Of a DNA stretch of 64,000 bases, positions 9,509 to 23,296 are shown one piece after another. The translations under genes and the position numbers were made by a program. The DNA lies in contig JAWZSP010000008.1 of assembly GCA_034401135.1 (NCBI GenBank), positions 2,418,001 through 2,482,000 of the forward strand, given 5' to 3'. This DNA comes from Volutella citrinella. Taxonomy: Eukaryota > Ascomycota > Sordariomycetes > Hypocreales > Nectriaceae. The notes beneath the pieces were generated by a model. It saw only the letters and a program-made list of their open reading frames with translations, did no database searches and was not told where the DNA came from. Each line of letters begins with the position of its first letter. The first letter of the stretch is position 1.

Positions 9509-12500
9509 ATGGCGGCGCTGTCGGTCGAGGGAATCCTGCGGCCCCGGCCGTCGGACTTGGTCATCGACTCCAAGCTCGACACGACCATCGACGCGGCCAC
9601 TGGCCAGACGACACACACCCACATCGAGGTCGGCACATCTGTGCGTCGCCGGAAGATCACAGTAAAGGAAACATGGAAGCGGAAGCGCGAGCTCGGCATC
9701 GGCGCGTTTGGCGTCGTCTGGCTTGAGGAGCGCGTCGCAACCAGTCGGTCGTCCGACCCCGCGAGTCCAGCGTCGCCGCTGAGGGCTGTCAAGGAGATTC
9801 GCAAGCGCCCACAGATATCCGCTCATTACCTTCACCAGGAGCTCGAGGCCCTGGCCAAGTTCTCGCTTGAGCGCTATGCCCACTGCTTCGTACGCTCGCA
9901 CGGCTGGTATGAAGACAAGACGCATCTCTTCATTGCCATGGAGTACGTCAAGAATGGCGACCTGCAACAGTGGCTCACGCGGCCGTTCCCCGAGGTCGAG
10001 GCAAGGCAAATTGCGGTCCAAATCGCCGATGCGCTGGACCTGATGCACAGGAACAACTTTGTTCATCGCGATCTCAAGCCGAGCAACGTCTTGATTTACC
10101 GCAGGGGGCCAGCATGGTGGGTGAAGTTGTCAGACTTTGGCATCACAAAGCGTATCGAAGGGTCCGCCGCCCTGACGACGCTTGAAGTTGGTACGAGAGC
10201 CTTCATGGCACCAGAAGTACAGGGAATCGTCCAAGAAGGCAGGGAGAATCCCGACGAAGCCATGGCTTACACGCCTGCTGTCGATTTGTGGTCACTGGGA
10301 GAAATCACACACCGCATGCTCACTACGAGGCCCAGCTTCTCGTCGCTGAACCAACTCGTAAAATACGTGAACAAGTCCATCTCATTTCCCACAGAACACC
10401 TGAAGAAAGCAGGGGTATCGAATGCCGGTGTCAATCTCATCCAGAATATCATGGCCGGCGTGCCTGATGACAGGCCAGAAGCATCTGCGGCCCTGGAACA
10501 CGAATGGCTGCGAGATCATGAGGATATCGAAGGGCATAGTCGATCAAGCCAAGAAAGGTACCATTTTGAGCATCAACAAATATCAATGTTGTTCCAGGCT
10601 GACAGCAGGACATAGTGATCGGTCAAGCGTAGTGCCGCCTCTCATGGATATGGGAAGCGAGGCATCCAAGGCCTGGACTAGTACTCTCCAGCCTGTTCCA
10701 GCGATTTCACCCTCTCAACACAAAGCGGATCTTAGCCAGGGTCACTCAAGCATTAATAAACAACCCCTCTCACCTAACACAGACGCTCAGCAAGTAGCAG
10801 AGGACGCCCATCGTGTCGACAAGCTACAACGAGAGAAGGAGCATGATGAGGATGAGAAGCGCAAAACGGAAGAGAACAAGCGGCATACCATTTCAAACAT
10901 CGACATCCCGAACACCACTGATGATGCGCCTATTCACATGCCGCTAAATTTGAGGACGAAGCATGAAGGAGAGGGGGGAAAGTCTTCTAACGCAGATGAG
11001 CACGTTCCCACTGTGCCTCCCAAGATGTCCCAGATCAAACACGCCCGCCCTTCCATTATCGACACACCAACGAAACCAAGTTCTGGTGTTCGTGCAAAGC
11101 ATATGCAGCAGCCCTCTGGCCCTCCCTCCCCATCACCTGATTCGTCTCCCTATGCAGCTCCCATCAACAACTCCAGCGGAAACACGCCCGAGTCCATCAT
11201 AGTCCTCTGCGATACGGAGATGCACTATATGACAATGAAGCAGAGCGGCATGCGCCGCAACTTTTTGCGTGCGAGTATCCTCACGGAGCGCCTAGGCCAC
11301 ATCCATCGCGAGCCGTGCCACGATTCGCACGGGAGACATGAAGACGGCACAGGTCACAGCTACCCGCATTGCGTAGTAACGCTCGTGTTCTATAGGAACA
11401 ACTCGTCATCTAATATGACCCACGAGGTTGCCTTTTGCGTCGATGAGACGCTAGAGGTTGCCGATGTGTTGGTAGACTACACCATCTTTTCCCGACCCTC
11501 TCAAATCCTTAATCAAGACTCTTACCACTCCTCTATCGCCGAGTTGAGACCACCTGAGACTCAAAGTCGACAGCCTGCTTCATTGCATATGGAAGAAGCG
11601 CAAAGAATGACAATGCTTGCAGACGACTCAGAGGTGCCAGCCCTAATGGCTCCTAACATAGTACGAAAATGGGGGAGCTTTTCAGACGACTCAGACCAGT
11701 CAGGAGAACAAACTCGGGAGCCACAGCCCTACACAGATGGCGTCTCTACAAGGCCACCAAGGCCGGTTCTCGCCGCCATAGGATCGCAAGCTATGGATGC
11801 TCTCAGAAGGCAGAATCAGCCCGAAGCACCCAGTCTATCTAGAAGATACAGTCGATCGAGGAGCTCAAGCCCGAACTACGTGACGCGCCGCCGCAGGCAT
11901 GAAACCGATGAGCCGCCGCGGACAGTCGAGTCTGGTAGTGCTCGAAAGAGCTCTGCGTCGAACGAGGACGTCTCTAAAAGGCCACTAGGACCAGCTCTCG
12001 CCGCCCTAGGCTCACGAGCTCTAGAAGAAGCTCTCAGAAGACAGAATCAGCCCGAAGCACCAAGTCGATCTAGAAGATACAGTCGATCGAGGAGCTCAAG
12101 CCCAAATTACGTGACGCGCCGCCGCAGGCATGAAACAGATGAGCCGCCGCGGACAGTCGGGGATTACAACGCGAGGAGAATCCCCGGGTCGGGCAGCCAA
12201 GACGAGATGGCTGAAACTCGACGAAAAGGGGACACCGGGCCCAGCAAAGTCCCGAACGAGAGGACAGCTCGGCATGGCCAGAAACACAGTGTTGCTCGTA
12301 GTCGATCGACTAGCCCCCCTGTACCTCCGAAAGGCCCGTCTCTGCCAGAGTGGGCAAGCCTGGGCGAGTGCTCGGCCAATTTCGATGCCGACAACTACAC
12401 CGTCATCGTTTTTCACGAACAAGGGACCAAGGCCAGGCACTATTTCCAAAAGATGCTGCTTGGGACAGCAGACGAGAGCGTCAAGCCGATTCTCCAAGTC

Positions 12501-13646
12501 AAGACTCGCAGCAACCTCGTGCCCATGACCGCCCATCGGGGGCCCAGCTATTGGGTCTGTCCAAGACTGAAAGACCACGAAACGTGGCCACTCGGCATGA
12601 TCGATGCTCTCCGAGGGGCCAGCGCAATACTCATCTTTCTGCCCAAGGCTTCCGGCTTCAGATGGCTCATGCAAAGCGCTGATCTCCCGGGGCAGGTTAC
12701 AAGCTTTTTCGATTCCAGGATTGGAAGCCTGCTCCAACTATCTCTTGTCCATCATCAACGTCCTGTCGTCGTCAAATACCTGCGCGACGACGGAACTGTC
12801 CGCTCGGTGGCTCTTGACAGTCCGCCAGCCAATGTCCGCTCCGAGATACAGTCGTGCCTCGCTCCTGGCTACCGCATGCTAAACAAAAGGAGGCATGTGA
12901 CTCTGAATTTTATCCTTTTCGCCATGGACATGCTCCTCAGAGGACCGCCTCTGTTCCAGGCTTCGGACTTTTACAGAGCAATCGGTTCTTACATGGACCT
13001 TACTGTTTGGTACAATCCTCCCCATCGTCAACCAGGTTTCGCTTCCTTCGTCAATCTCTTCATTTCCAACAACTGGCTTCTCTTCCTCGAGCGTTGGCTG
13101 TGCACCATACCTGCGAAACCAGACTTGCGCTACCTATGGAGCAACGAGTCTGATCCAGGTTTCATCTTGCAAGATGCACACCATGGCTCTGACTGGGGAG
13201 CCTTGGAGCCTCTGTGTCGTGTCTCTAGCTTGGGAACCAAAACGAGCCTCTTCGTCAGGCATGTCAAGGCTCTCAGAGTGGATAAGGTGTTCACTAGATA
13301 TCGAGGAGCGCCCTCCCGCGAGGAGCGCTGGTTTCGCCCGAAGCCCCCTCCGTTCAGCCATGTTGATAAGAACCCCGGCGTTCTAGATACATGGTCACTA
13401 TGCAATGTGGATTTCTGCCTCCTGTTTTACTTTCTAGGTTATGACGCACCTACTCACATAATAGTGCTCGGCAGAGATGGAGAGGCTTTCAGATGCGCCC
13501 TCTGCCTCGAAACGATTGACAGGGTGACATTATCAACTACTCGTGTCTTTCGTTGGATGCGGACAGTGAGGCTACATCCAAAGGTGGTGGAAAGATCGCA
13601 GGATTGGGAGGTGATTGACCTGATAGAGCTAGTCGTCGGAGAATAG
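9509..13646 (+). CDS. Protein kinase with long uncharacterised C-terminal extension; splice junction uncertain
   Basis: From 9509 an open frame encodes a complete Ser/Thr kinase domain: 'GIGAFGVVW' (63-71), VK at 94-95, Glu111, 'HRDLKPSN' (186-193), 'DFG' (209-211), 'APE' (234-236) and a closing 'DDRPEASAALEHEW'. This frame stops at 10613-10615. A second frame runs to 13646 with no start of its own before 10644. The simplest join uses donor 10558 with acceptor 10597 (40-nt intron, unusually short) or acceptor 10735 (178 nt). Either keeps frame and gives about 1,320-1,365 aa. The extension has a charged segment ('EKEHDEDEKRKTEENKRH'), a Pro/Ser-rich linker, two RS-rich repeat copies, and about 430 C-terminal residues that I do not recognise. 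Two separate genes (second ATG at 10644) remain possible. Kinase part: high certainty. Fusion: moderate. Confidence 0.7.
11741..12159 (+). repeat. In-frame tandem duplication in the kinase-extension ORF (two copies of about 190 bp)
   Basis: Copy 1 (about 11741-11928) and copy 2 (about 11969-12159) are offset by 228-231 nt. Each encodes 'ALRRQNQPEAPS', an Arg-Ser run 'RRYSRSRSSSPNYVTRRRR' and 'HETDEPPRTV'. The last 85 nt of the copies differ at only three positions. One copy has an extra codon. Both stay in frame, so the duplication doubles an RS-rich, probably phosphorylated segment. Confidence 0.9.
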
Positions 13647-15522
13647 CGCATCCAGAGAAGACGCAGTTCCAATTTGGGTGAGACACTACAGAATCCGCAA
13701 CAAGATCGGCCCCTTGTCTTATATAATGCTTTCATGACCATCTGAGTGAGAATGCGAGATCCAGCCCTACTCAGTGTACATGATAATTCTTGCTTCATAT
13801 CTTTTGTTTGGTCTGCTCCTCTTACAACGACGTTCCAGGTTATTATCGGGGGTAATGAATGCCAAGGGAGATCTCCCGTCCAAGCTTACTTCCTTGATTG
13901 TGTGGCCCTCAAATAGGGGAGACTGATTCTGTATTTGAATTTCAATTGAAACGAAAGTGAGGAGCTATGCTCAAATCAACAGGACTGTGCCATTCTGGAA
14001 GCGCTGGGTAACGCTCCAACTTCACAAATGAAGTTGCCAGTATGGCCACACGTTAGCTAGCCATTGAGAGATGAAAAAGGACAATTCATTTTCCGGGACA
14101 TAAAGCCGACGCTATTCGTGGAATGGGTCAATACTCTGAATAGTTGCATTGCCACGGCTACATGGCTCGAGGCAGACCCATCCGCCAATTGCTGCCACAC
14201 CAAAAAGCCCAACAGTCTGCGGATATCATTAGTCAACGACCGCGCCTGGGGCCATTGAAAAGGGCGCTCCCCCGCCGCATTAGGCCGCAATGGTCTGTCC
14301 GTCCACGTCAATTCCATACGACGAGCGGGTCGGCGAAACGACGGACGTGAATGCGCTGTACCGTTTCGCGTTGACCGCCACCAGCGTTTTCGCGCAGTTT
14401 GCTCACCGTCTCTTGGGGGTGGGAGAGCAGGGCGAACGGGGGTTCCCAATAACGGAGCCACTAGGACCCTCTCAAGGCTCTGCTCCCCTCTCTTCTTTCC
14501 CCAGCTGGCCGGATTCGATTGGCACTGCAAATCCCCCATGCAGCAGGCGGCCCTGCTTGGATGCGACGCTGTCGACTTGTTCCAGACTCACTCACGCCCC
14601 CGCCGCCCACCGAGCGAGCGGCGACGTGCTTTGGGCTTGCGACATAGCCACAACGCAAGGCGGGAAGCGCTGAATCGTACCGAGCATCCTGCAACGGCGT
14701 TGGTTCAAGTCCTTGGGTCGGTGGGGCCGTGGGCTTCTGGTGGAGCAGAAAATGCACTGTTGACTGAGACGATGAGGCACGAATTGAGGGGAGTGAGACT
14801 ATCCTGGCTTGCCTTTGCTTGTCCGGGCAGGCCTCACCCATGGCGCACACAAAATCACTTGCATCAGCGAACATCACGACTCCCCCTCATTGCTTGCAGC
14901 CGGCATGCCTCGGCGTGGGCCGTACGCGGTAGTAGCCAGGGGCAGGGAGTCCTGGTGGGAGACAAAGGCGGCGACAACGGGGAGAATTCGTCCATCCCAA
15001 ATCCCCTCCCTCCACGGGCCGGAGAAATTGTGCGCAGGAGCGTGGGATGGGGCGGTCAAAGTGGCCAAGTGCTTGCGACTGACTGGGGGCAAAGACACCC
15101 GGCAACGGTGGAATCTCGCAGTTTCAGGAGAATTCGCGGGATGATGCACATACAGTAGTCGAGCGAGCGGGCCTCGCTTGGCCTTGCTTCGTGTTAGTAG
15201 GAGGATCTGCCTACTATAGCCACCGGGGCAAGCAGCAGAGCGACTCGGTGGCCGGATCTAGACGCTGCGCGGACGATTTAAGAACACCAATTGTGCCCGC
15301 TGGGTTGGCTGGGAGGGCGTTTGCCAAGGTTCCATATCCATTAGTTGCTGCAGAGCGATGGAGAAGGGCCATGAACAGCACCGCGCGGCGCGAAGCCCAG
15401 CAACGTCGACCCGACGCGGGGTCGTTGAAAGGAGGGGCAAAACCGGCCGATTGCGCAGAGGCCACGGCCGTGCTAATTAGCCTGCGACAGTCGCAAAGCA
15501 GCCATCGAACCAGCTCTGCCCA

Positions 15523-15555
15523 TCTGCGTCTGCGTCTGCGTCTGCGTCCGCGTCC
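15523..15555. repeat. (TCTGCG)n hexanucleotide repeat
   Basis: Four perfect TCTGCG units are followed by a degenerate TCCGCG unit, in non-coding DNA. Confidence 0.8.
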
Positions 15556-18500
15556 AAGTAATTGCAGACGCCGGCGGTGTAGTACGGGATATGGGTCAAT
15601 CCATTGGTTCCGAGCTCGGGACAGCGAGGGGCTCGGGCCAGTTCCTGCAGAGAATCCTCGGCTCGGAATTTGGCTGGCATTTGCATTTGTCAAGATGGCG
15701 CCCAATGTGACAAACGGTGGTCGCACCGCATTTCAGCCCTCCCGGCGAAGTAGCGCATTGCTCTTGGGCAGAAGGCCTTGTTTGCCTGAGGGTGATAGGC
15801 AATCATTCCCAGGCAAACCCAACTCGCGCCTTGGGGTTGGTGTCGCTGGTCGCGTTCCGTCACGGATAGAATCCCGGGCTTCGCAGAGTGAGAGGGGTTA
15901 GCTGGCTTATACAACCTAGCGTCTCGCTCTCTCGTTTCTAACTCCGTAGCTCCCGGCGGACTTGCGCAGCAGGTTGTCCGGCGCCGGAGCATGGCCTTCC
16001 TTTCATTTTGGGCGTGCGCATTCTAGGTAGCCGTTAGTGTGCGCGCGGCGACCAGAGGAAGGACATCGGTTTTCGGGGACAATGGCGCGAGTACTAACGT
16101 GTGCGCCAGCACCTGGGGCGTCGGCTGAGAGGCATGACGTCGTCGGTCGCAGTCGGATCTGTCTGGACTCATGTAGGTACACGACTCAACAGAGGGGTGC
16201 TGGTTGGGGACGCATAACTGCGGCACGCATCCAACGCAGAGAGGTGGCACGACGCGAGTGCAGGGCCGTCCTCCTCATCCATCATCCATCCACCGTGGCA
16301 ATTGCTCTGGAGCGGCGCAGCCCAAAGGGAGGGCGCAAACCTGGCAGATGGGCAGTTGAGACTCATGAATGATTGTCTCGCAGCAAACCTGCCGACCAGC
16401 ACACAGGATTCTGCAGACGGCGCAATGCAATATGGGGTGTGGTGGTCGCAATCTGCCGTGTTCAGCCCGGCCAGCCCAGCAGATAACGACGATAACGACC
16501 GTAACCATGTCTCAGACCAAAGGCGGTCAAGTGACTGTCCCCAACGTCACACGTCCCCGTCATGCCGTGCCATCCCCAGAGCCTAGAGGTGGAGTGGACA
16601 CCCACAACTGGCTCTCAGTCGAATTGCTTGCTACTGCTCGTACTGTGCTCCGCGGTGCCACCGTATTCCCCCCAGCGGGTGCCATTCTCTTAAGATAATT
16701 GAGGGTGTGGTGCGGTACGCGAGCGGGCCGTCTTACAAGGCACCAGATTACCCCGAGTTTCCCTTCCTCGCCGCGCGTTGAACAAGACGGCGGGAAGTGG
16801 CCAGCCCTTCGCCCCCGTGTATGGTATGCTGCGTACGCGCCGCACAGTGCAGCAGAGAGGGGTCTTCGGGTGGGGACGGCACTTTGCAAGGACGGGATCT
16901 GGGACGTTCCGCAGCATGTGAAACTTGATGTTGGCAGAGGCTCACTACCCTCCTCTGCCCCTCTGACTGCCACGGCCATCCACCCAAGCCACCTTCCACT
17001 CATGGGTGCTGTGAAAGAGCCATCAGATGGGCCATGTGGTCTCAGCTTGTGCCCGCGGACACGGCGGATTTGTGGCCTACAGGACCCAGGAATGAATGGC
17101 GGGTGTTGAGAAAGTTTGTCCTACAATGGATGACAGACAGGCACGGCTCTGCTGACGGGCCATATCGAGGCGTCGCTGCGCTCGCTACTTGTGAAGGGGG
17201 GCATGGCCACCCTCAATGGCTGTCGCGCTAGGGACAGATTAGTCCTGCGCCCGAGAATGGACCATTGTGGTTTTGGCAGCAAAGGAGGCCTTGCGCCGCC
17301 CTGGCTGCTGCGCTTCTGACGTGCTTCCAGACTCCCAGCCCTCAATCGTCACAGCGCGGCTTATGGGGCACTCGCCGATAGCCGTTGCCGTTGCAAACCT
17401 TAGCTTCAAGGCCTGAACCCAATGCGTGTCACCCGCGGATATGACGACATTCTTGTCTGCGATTCTTTCTGACTGTGCTCTGCAGCCTCGTTTCACTCTC
17501 GTCTTATCGGAGCCCCGTGAGCGAGCTGTGTGAGCAGCGGCTGGCTGATGGTGGTGGCCTCCACTAGCAAAGCAAACGAGCAGCCAACATTGGCCAACGG
17601 ACGCTGCCCTATCCCCCACGCCCTCTGGTCTCATAGGTGGAATCCGTTCAAATCCTCGACGGAGTTAGTGCCACCGACCAGATTATTCTCGCGGCGATGG
17701 AGCATATGATTCCACTGATGTTAGTAATTGGCAATTCCGCGATAGTCGGTCATGCGCCCAGACAAGGTCGAGTTTGGGAATAACAAATTCGCCCCGAGCC
17801 AGATGGGCAGCAAATGGGCAATCCAAAAGAGGCGCCGTCCATGCCTCCGCTGTTATCGATACGTAGCCTAGCTCGGTGGGTGTCATCCAATCCCTTACAC
17901 CCCCCCTCCATTCACCAGTTAGGGAAATGGGAATTCCCACTTGACACAACGCGCTAGTCCCGGCTTGGCCAATCTCCCAGACCTTGTTTTGGACACCAGT
18001 CCGCCTGGGGTGTGTAATGATGGGTGTGCGTGTTTGTCACTGGGTGAGGTGGGCGCATATCGTTCCTCCACGTCCTGTGACTCACATCTAGCGACGTGTG
18101 GGAGGGGAAACGAGGGCACTGGACCTGGCCCAAATGTTATTATGGGACACCAGTGCAAAGTTGCTTTCGTCTCGCAATTCAGCTGGACAGAGTACACCCT
18201 GGCAAGCCTGGTCAAAGTTATCCCTTGGCCTTGCTCTGACTTGGTCGTTGGGTCTGATCTGATCTGTACCGACTTTAAGACCATGAACTGACCAGGACAC
18301 GCTACTACTCAGTACGTGTGTAGGGGTGTTTCACCGGGGACCAGTCACGCGGGGCCTGCGACCTAACGGACCGTGGCTGACACTGTCTGCTGTGGTTTGG
18401 CCAACAATTGACAGCCATCAAAGGCAATGAAAACGCCGCGTCAACTGGCAAGAGGCCATTGAGGACACGATTGCGGCCCTCGACGAATTTAACTTGACAA

Positions 18501-21451
18501 TTGGTCATTTCTAAGGTTGCGCGGTGCTGTTGTCGAACCATCAGCGACGTCGGCCACGACGACCTGACGAGTTGGCGTCGGGATGGGATGATGGATCGAT
18601 GACCCTTAGCGGGGGGGCGTGTGAATTGGCATGTGGCCCGGACGCCGAAACCTTGACAACAAAGGGTCTGCCTGGTGGAGCGGGATCGATTGACGAGATG
18701 CAGAGGCGCGGCAAGCAGACGGGCGGCGCAATTCACCTCCTGTTGGCACCGTTGGGCGAGGGGCAAACAGGACGCCAATGGCACAAAAACGCCGTGCTGT
18801 TTGTACTCTGTGCTCCAGCAGAGTGAATCCCCGGGCTTACGCTGGCTGATGTGAGAAAGCTGGCACCAGGCTCACTCCATCCTGCGCGAACAACGACCGC
18901 ACCGCCATCAACCTCCTGCGTGTGGACTCCCTGTCGGGGTCGTATTCACTGATGTAGTTGTACTCTCTATTGCACCTTGGCGCATGCCTGTTCTGTTGTT
19001 CGGACCAGACGGACGGGCGTGCCTGCCGAGCATGCTAGGCATGGACGGAGGGGGCGGGAAAAGAAATGAGCATACTCCTTGTTGGCCAAACCCAGCTGGC
19101 AGGCGGGGGTATCTATTGGAGGCGCCAGAGATGATCCCCGTCGAGACACGGGGTAGAGAGATGCCCTGCAAGCTTGCCTGCACTGTGAGTTGTACGGAGC
19201 ATCCTCCGCCCACTGATTGGGCATTGGGCATCGAGGATCTGGGCAAATGGGCGGCCTCATCTGAACTAAAACCGTATGTTTCTTGTTCCCCCTTCGGACC
19301 CAACAAACATGCGGCGGCAGAGGTGTGACCTTTGGCGCTGCATCGAGCTTTCACACTGTAACACTCCGGTGTGAAGAATTGCATCTGGTTGCGAGCCCAC
19401 TGCCTCGAGTTTTCGTTGATGATGCTGCCTCAGCATCTTGTTAGCCTGGCTGTTCTTCGAAAAGGCGACGATATCGGACCTGCTGTGCATTAGCCAACAA
19501 TAGCCAACAATGACCACCAACTGAAGTATTAGCTACCTCCAAGCACTGGTCTGAATTGGCAACGGAAATTCCTTTTGAGACTCGACCAGCACCTGGTCAA
19601 CGCATGTACCATGCCGTGGCTAGGAAGCAGAACGCCAGCATTTGATCAATCAAATTTCAGGTCTGCAGGGACGGCTGGTGGGAGGAAATGGCATAGCGCC
19701 TCAGCCGCCATCGAACACGGATGGCAGAGCGCGCTCATCAGGCGACAATAAGACCTGCCTGGTGGCGCACGGTGCTTGGAAGCTGCCAATTCTAACTCCG
19801 TCGATTGAGTCTGATGCCTTTACAATCACTCACAGCTGTTTGAGCCGCCTTGGACAATCGCTGGGGAGTCGTGTGGGGTGCCTCCTTATCAGTGCGCACA
19901 CGCGCGGTGGTGTGAAAATGCTTTCCGCCAGGGTAGAAGGTCTAGAAGGTAACTGTTCTGCCCTATCCATGGTGAGAGCGGCGCAGTTGCAGATGCATTA
20001 CCTCATTTGGTGCGTGTTCCATCGGCCACTAATGCGCATCAAATGAATGCCCTGGCATGACGGAGCGGTTCCAGTGCGTGGAGCCCTCGCAGCCTGATTG
20101 ATTAGTGAGAAGGGAAAGCGGTTGTGGCCAGTGCTTCCAAATCACCCCGCTCTCTTAGTCTGGTCTTCGTGCACCAGCGGACATTGAAGTCCAGGCTCCA
20201 GGGTGTTGCCGCTTGCTTCTCCAGCCGCTTCCTCTCGCTTCTTCTGTTGCTTCGGCGCGACGCACCATACTCCAATTTCGATGTGCAGCAGGACAATCAA
20301 TCCATCGCCCAGCCTTGTGGTTACGGGAGAGCTGAAGCGCCGGAGAGTCGCGAATGGCAAGCAATTGGAAATGCTGTCTCGTCAGGCCGATAACCTATGC
20401 CACCGCCAGTCATCCATCCTCAAGCCACACCCACACGCTATTCTGGGCTGCTGAACGGGGAGGGGGCGTTCCGGTGGTCACGACGAATCACATCCGGCGG
20501 CTGATGGTGGCGGGCTGGTCCCTGGTGACCAGGCATCGCCTGGCTTGCGCAACCACTCAGCGCAACACGGGCTTGGGCTAGATGAAACCTGGCTGGTGCT
20601 GAAGCCCTGTTGACTGATCGATTGACTGCCTGGCCGCCAGCTTGGTTTCTTCTTTGCCTGGTCCTGCGATTTATCGATGGCTGCCTATCGTAGTCGTCTG
20701 CCATCTCGCGCAATGGCTTGTTGCTTTGCCCATGTCGATTGGGAAAATGCCGAGGGGCGTCGCACTAGACGAATTGGCCTTGTCGATGTCTCTGCTGGGC
20801 GCCGTAGTAGGTCGCTTTCAGCCGTAGTGATTTGCCGCGTGTTGCGCAGACAAAGCCGGCCTCAAAGTGCGACTGCCCCGTGGACGAGGCAAAGCGCTTC
20901 TTGGATCTGCCCAATGGGAGCAAGTGATGGGCGCGTGAGGCAACCATTGATGTCGTCGACTTTGCGGGCCCTGGCCGTCCCAGCCCTCGCCCATGGCGAC
21001 TTTCATTCGCCTCAGGCCCCTAGGAATACCCGCGGTTCGGCCGCCACCCATCGTGAGTAGAGACGCCGAATCGCATGCTATGTTGAATGCGCGTCCTGTA
21101 TGTCGGTGGTGTTCGTCCTGGATGAAGAGTTCCGTCGCATGCCATGCCATGTGGAGGAGGGTGAGAGAGTGGTGAGCCCAGGGCTCCGTATGCACTCCAC
21201 TCGACGCATTGCAGCGCGCGGTGCACTGCTGGAGCCTGCAGGCAGCGGCCAGGGGGGCGGGAAGAGGTGAGCACTGGAGCCCAGCGGCAGCAGCCCGCCG
21301 CCACCAGCAACAGAACTCGTCCAGTTGAACCCTGGGCAGCTGGCGCAAGGGGAAAGGGGCCTTGGGTTGAGGCCGCAGACATGGGGCGGGGCGCCGTGGT
21401 GCGGGTCGTCAGGGAAGACAGACCGACAGCGACAACCACAGCTAGGAGGGA

Positions 21452-21461
21452 GGGGGGGGGG
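21452..21461. repeat. Ten-G homopolymer run
   Basis: An uninterrupted run of G within a purine-rich stretch of the first gene-free block. Confidence 0.7.
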
Positions 21462-22798
21462 CGCAGGGGTGTGCCCTTAGCGCCGACTGCCTTATGTCTA
21501 CTAGTGCCAGCGCCAGGTAACAGTGGTAACCATCCATTCCCAGCAATTGAGTGCCTCGCATTGATCAATTGAACTGATTGATCTCTACGCACAGTGCCCT
21601 TGGCAAAGCTACACGTATCAGCTGTGGAGAGACAAGGTCAGCGTGACTTTGGGCCATAGTCTCGCCTTGAAAAGCTTCTCTATGCCCCATGCCCCGAATC
21701 GTTGCTGCTAGGAAGGCATGCGCCCCAATCGCTAACCCAATTCCCCAGCAGCAAGTAATTTACGGAGTGGACAAAGCATTGTTGGATTTCAAAGCCAAAA
21801 CCCAAACACAGCAAACGCACACCAATCCAAAAGGGGACACCTCTTAAGGCTCTGGCCCACTGCACTCGCTCTTGCCTCTCTGTTTGCCCCCTCTCCTGCC
21901 TCTGTCCTCCCCCGGGTCTGTAGGCCCCCATCCTGCCGCCTTCTCGAATAGGTACTTGCTCCACCACCACCATGCCGCCCTAACACATTGTACCGATGGC
22001 CGTACCCCTGTCGCGCCTCTAAGGGCACCCCCCTCTCTGTGTCACCAGTCGCTTGCTCATGGACGCCACCCATCCGCGTGTACGCCGTAGTGTGTGGGAA
22101 GTGTGCCGTGTGAGCGCCCAACCTGCCCGCCCAGTTCACAGCCCAATCCAATGCAAAGAAGCCACTGACTGGACGAGGATGGGAAGAAAGACCGAAGCGC
22201 TGGTGCTGGCGCATTGGCTGGCGAAGCAAAGGAAAGAGCGAAGCAAAACAAGCCCCCCATCCACTTCATCGGTCATCCATTCACCACCCACTACCTGCTG
22301 CCAAACGCCCCAGGCTGCTTATGCCCTTTCTCCTACTTCTTCTTCGTCTCGCAAGTCCTCCTTCCTTCTCCTCCTTCTTCCCTTCCATCCTCTCCCTCTG
22401 CCTCTCCTGCTTGCACATCCTCGCGGCGCCCAGCTTCCTGCGACTGCTCCAATTGACCAATATCATAGGTGGCCACGAAATTACCACCCCGCCATCGATT
22501 CATAACCATTTGACTCGTTCCACTTCCCCCACCAGAACATCCTGGCCCTCGCATCCTGCCCTCTCTGTTGTCTGTTTTTCTGCCTGTGCACCGCATCCGC
22601 GTTGACAGCAGCAATTTGCCAGCCAGATATCTGTGCCAGCTTGATTTGCGGCCATTGAATCATTGGCTTCGTGTATTGGACATTCACTGTCACTCGGGCC
22701 TTCCTGCCTGGTCTCACAAGCCGCCCGCGTCACGTTTGCCTGGTCGCCGTGTGGCTCACCTACCTTACTTCTACTCCTACCTGGTAGTAATCTCAACT

Positions 22799-22826
22799 CT
22801 TCTCCTCTCTCTCTCTCTCTCTTCTC
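22799..22826. repeat. (TC)n pyrimidine tract upstream of the SWIRM-domain gene
   Basis: A CT-dinucleotide run inside a longer pyrimidine-rich zone (about 22320-22870). Pyrimidine tracts of this kind often lie just before transcription starts in filamentous fungi, so the leader may begin near here, about 1 kb from the ATG. Confidence 0.6.
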
Positions 22827-23296
22827 TACGACTTTCGAACCCTTCCCCGCAAAACCCCCCTCCCCGAGCAAATCAATTTTTGTCTCGGTGCTCCTCAACC
22901 ACCGCCCTGTTTTGTGTGCGTCGGTTCGCTTCTGCGTGTGTCTCAATGCGCACACGCGCGCAAACCGCCTCGAAATCGTCGTGAATCCCATCTGCCAGCC
23001 AGACGGCCAAAGTCAATCGACCGCATCAAATCAAATCAATCCATCCATCATTTTTCCAAATCGAGAAATCGGCCTCCCGCGGAAGCCCCCCAGATCCCCG
23101 TCAATATCCCAGCCTGCCACCTCATCATCCTCGTCCGACACACCAAAGTCGTCAGGTCGCCGCCTGGTCGCTATTGCGGACGGACCAGAGTCATACGGTC
23201 CCCGTCCCACCACCCCTGGCCATCTCGCATCGCCAGCGCCAACTTGATCGCCTGTTGAGCAGTCCCATTCATTATTCGCCCATCGCACAATCGCAT

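Noticed and set aside
14690..14725. B-box-like GGTTCAAGTCC, possible tRNA
   Set aside because: The flanking bases cannot form the 5-bp T stem, and I find no matching acceptor or anticodon arms.
14538..15158. 206-codon plus-strand open frame
   Set aside because: High-G+C chance frame; overlaps other open frames on both strands; no family resemblance.
15191..15901. 236-codon plus-strand open frame in the first gene-free block
   Set aside because: Arg/Ser/Pro-rich composition with a repeat-encoded stretch (hexamer at 15523), a long overlapping reverse open frame, and no domain or splice context.
17640..17670. Second B-box-like GTTCAAATCC
   Set aside because: No T-stem pairing and no cloverleaf around it.
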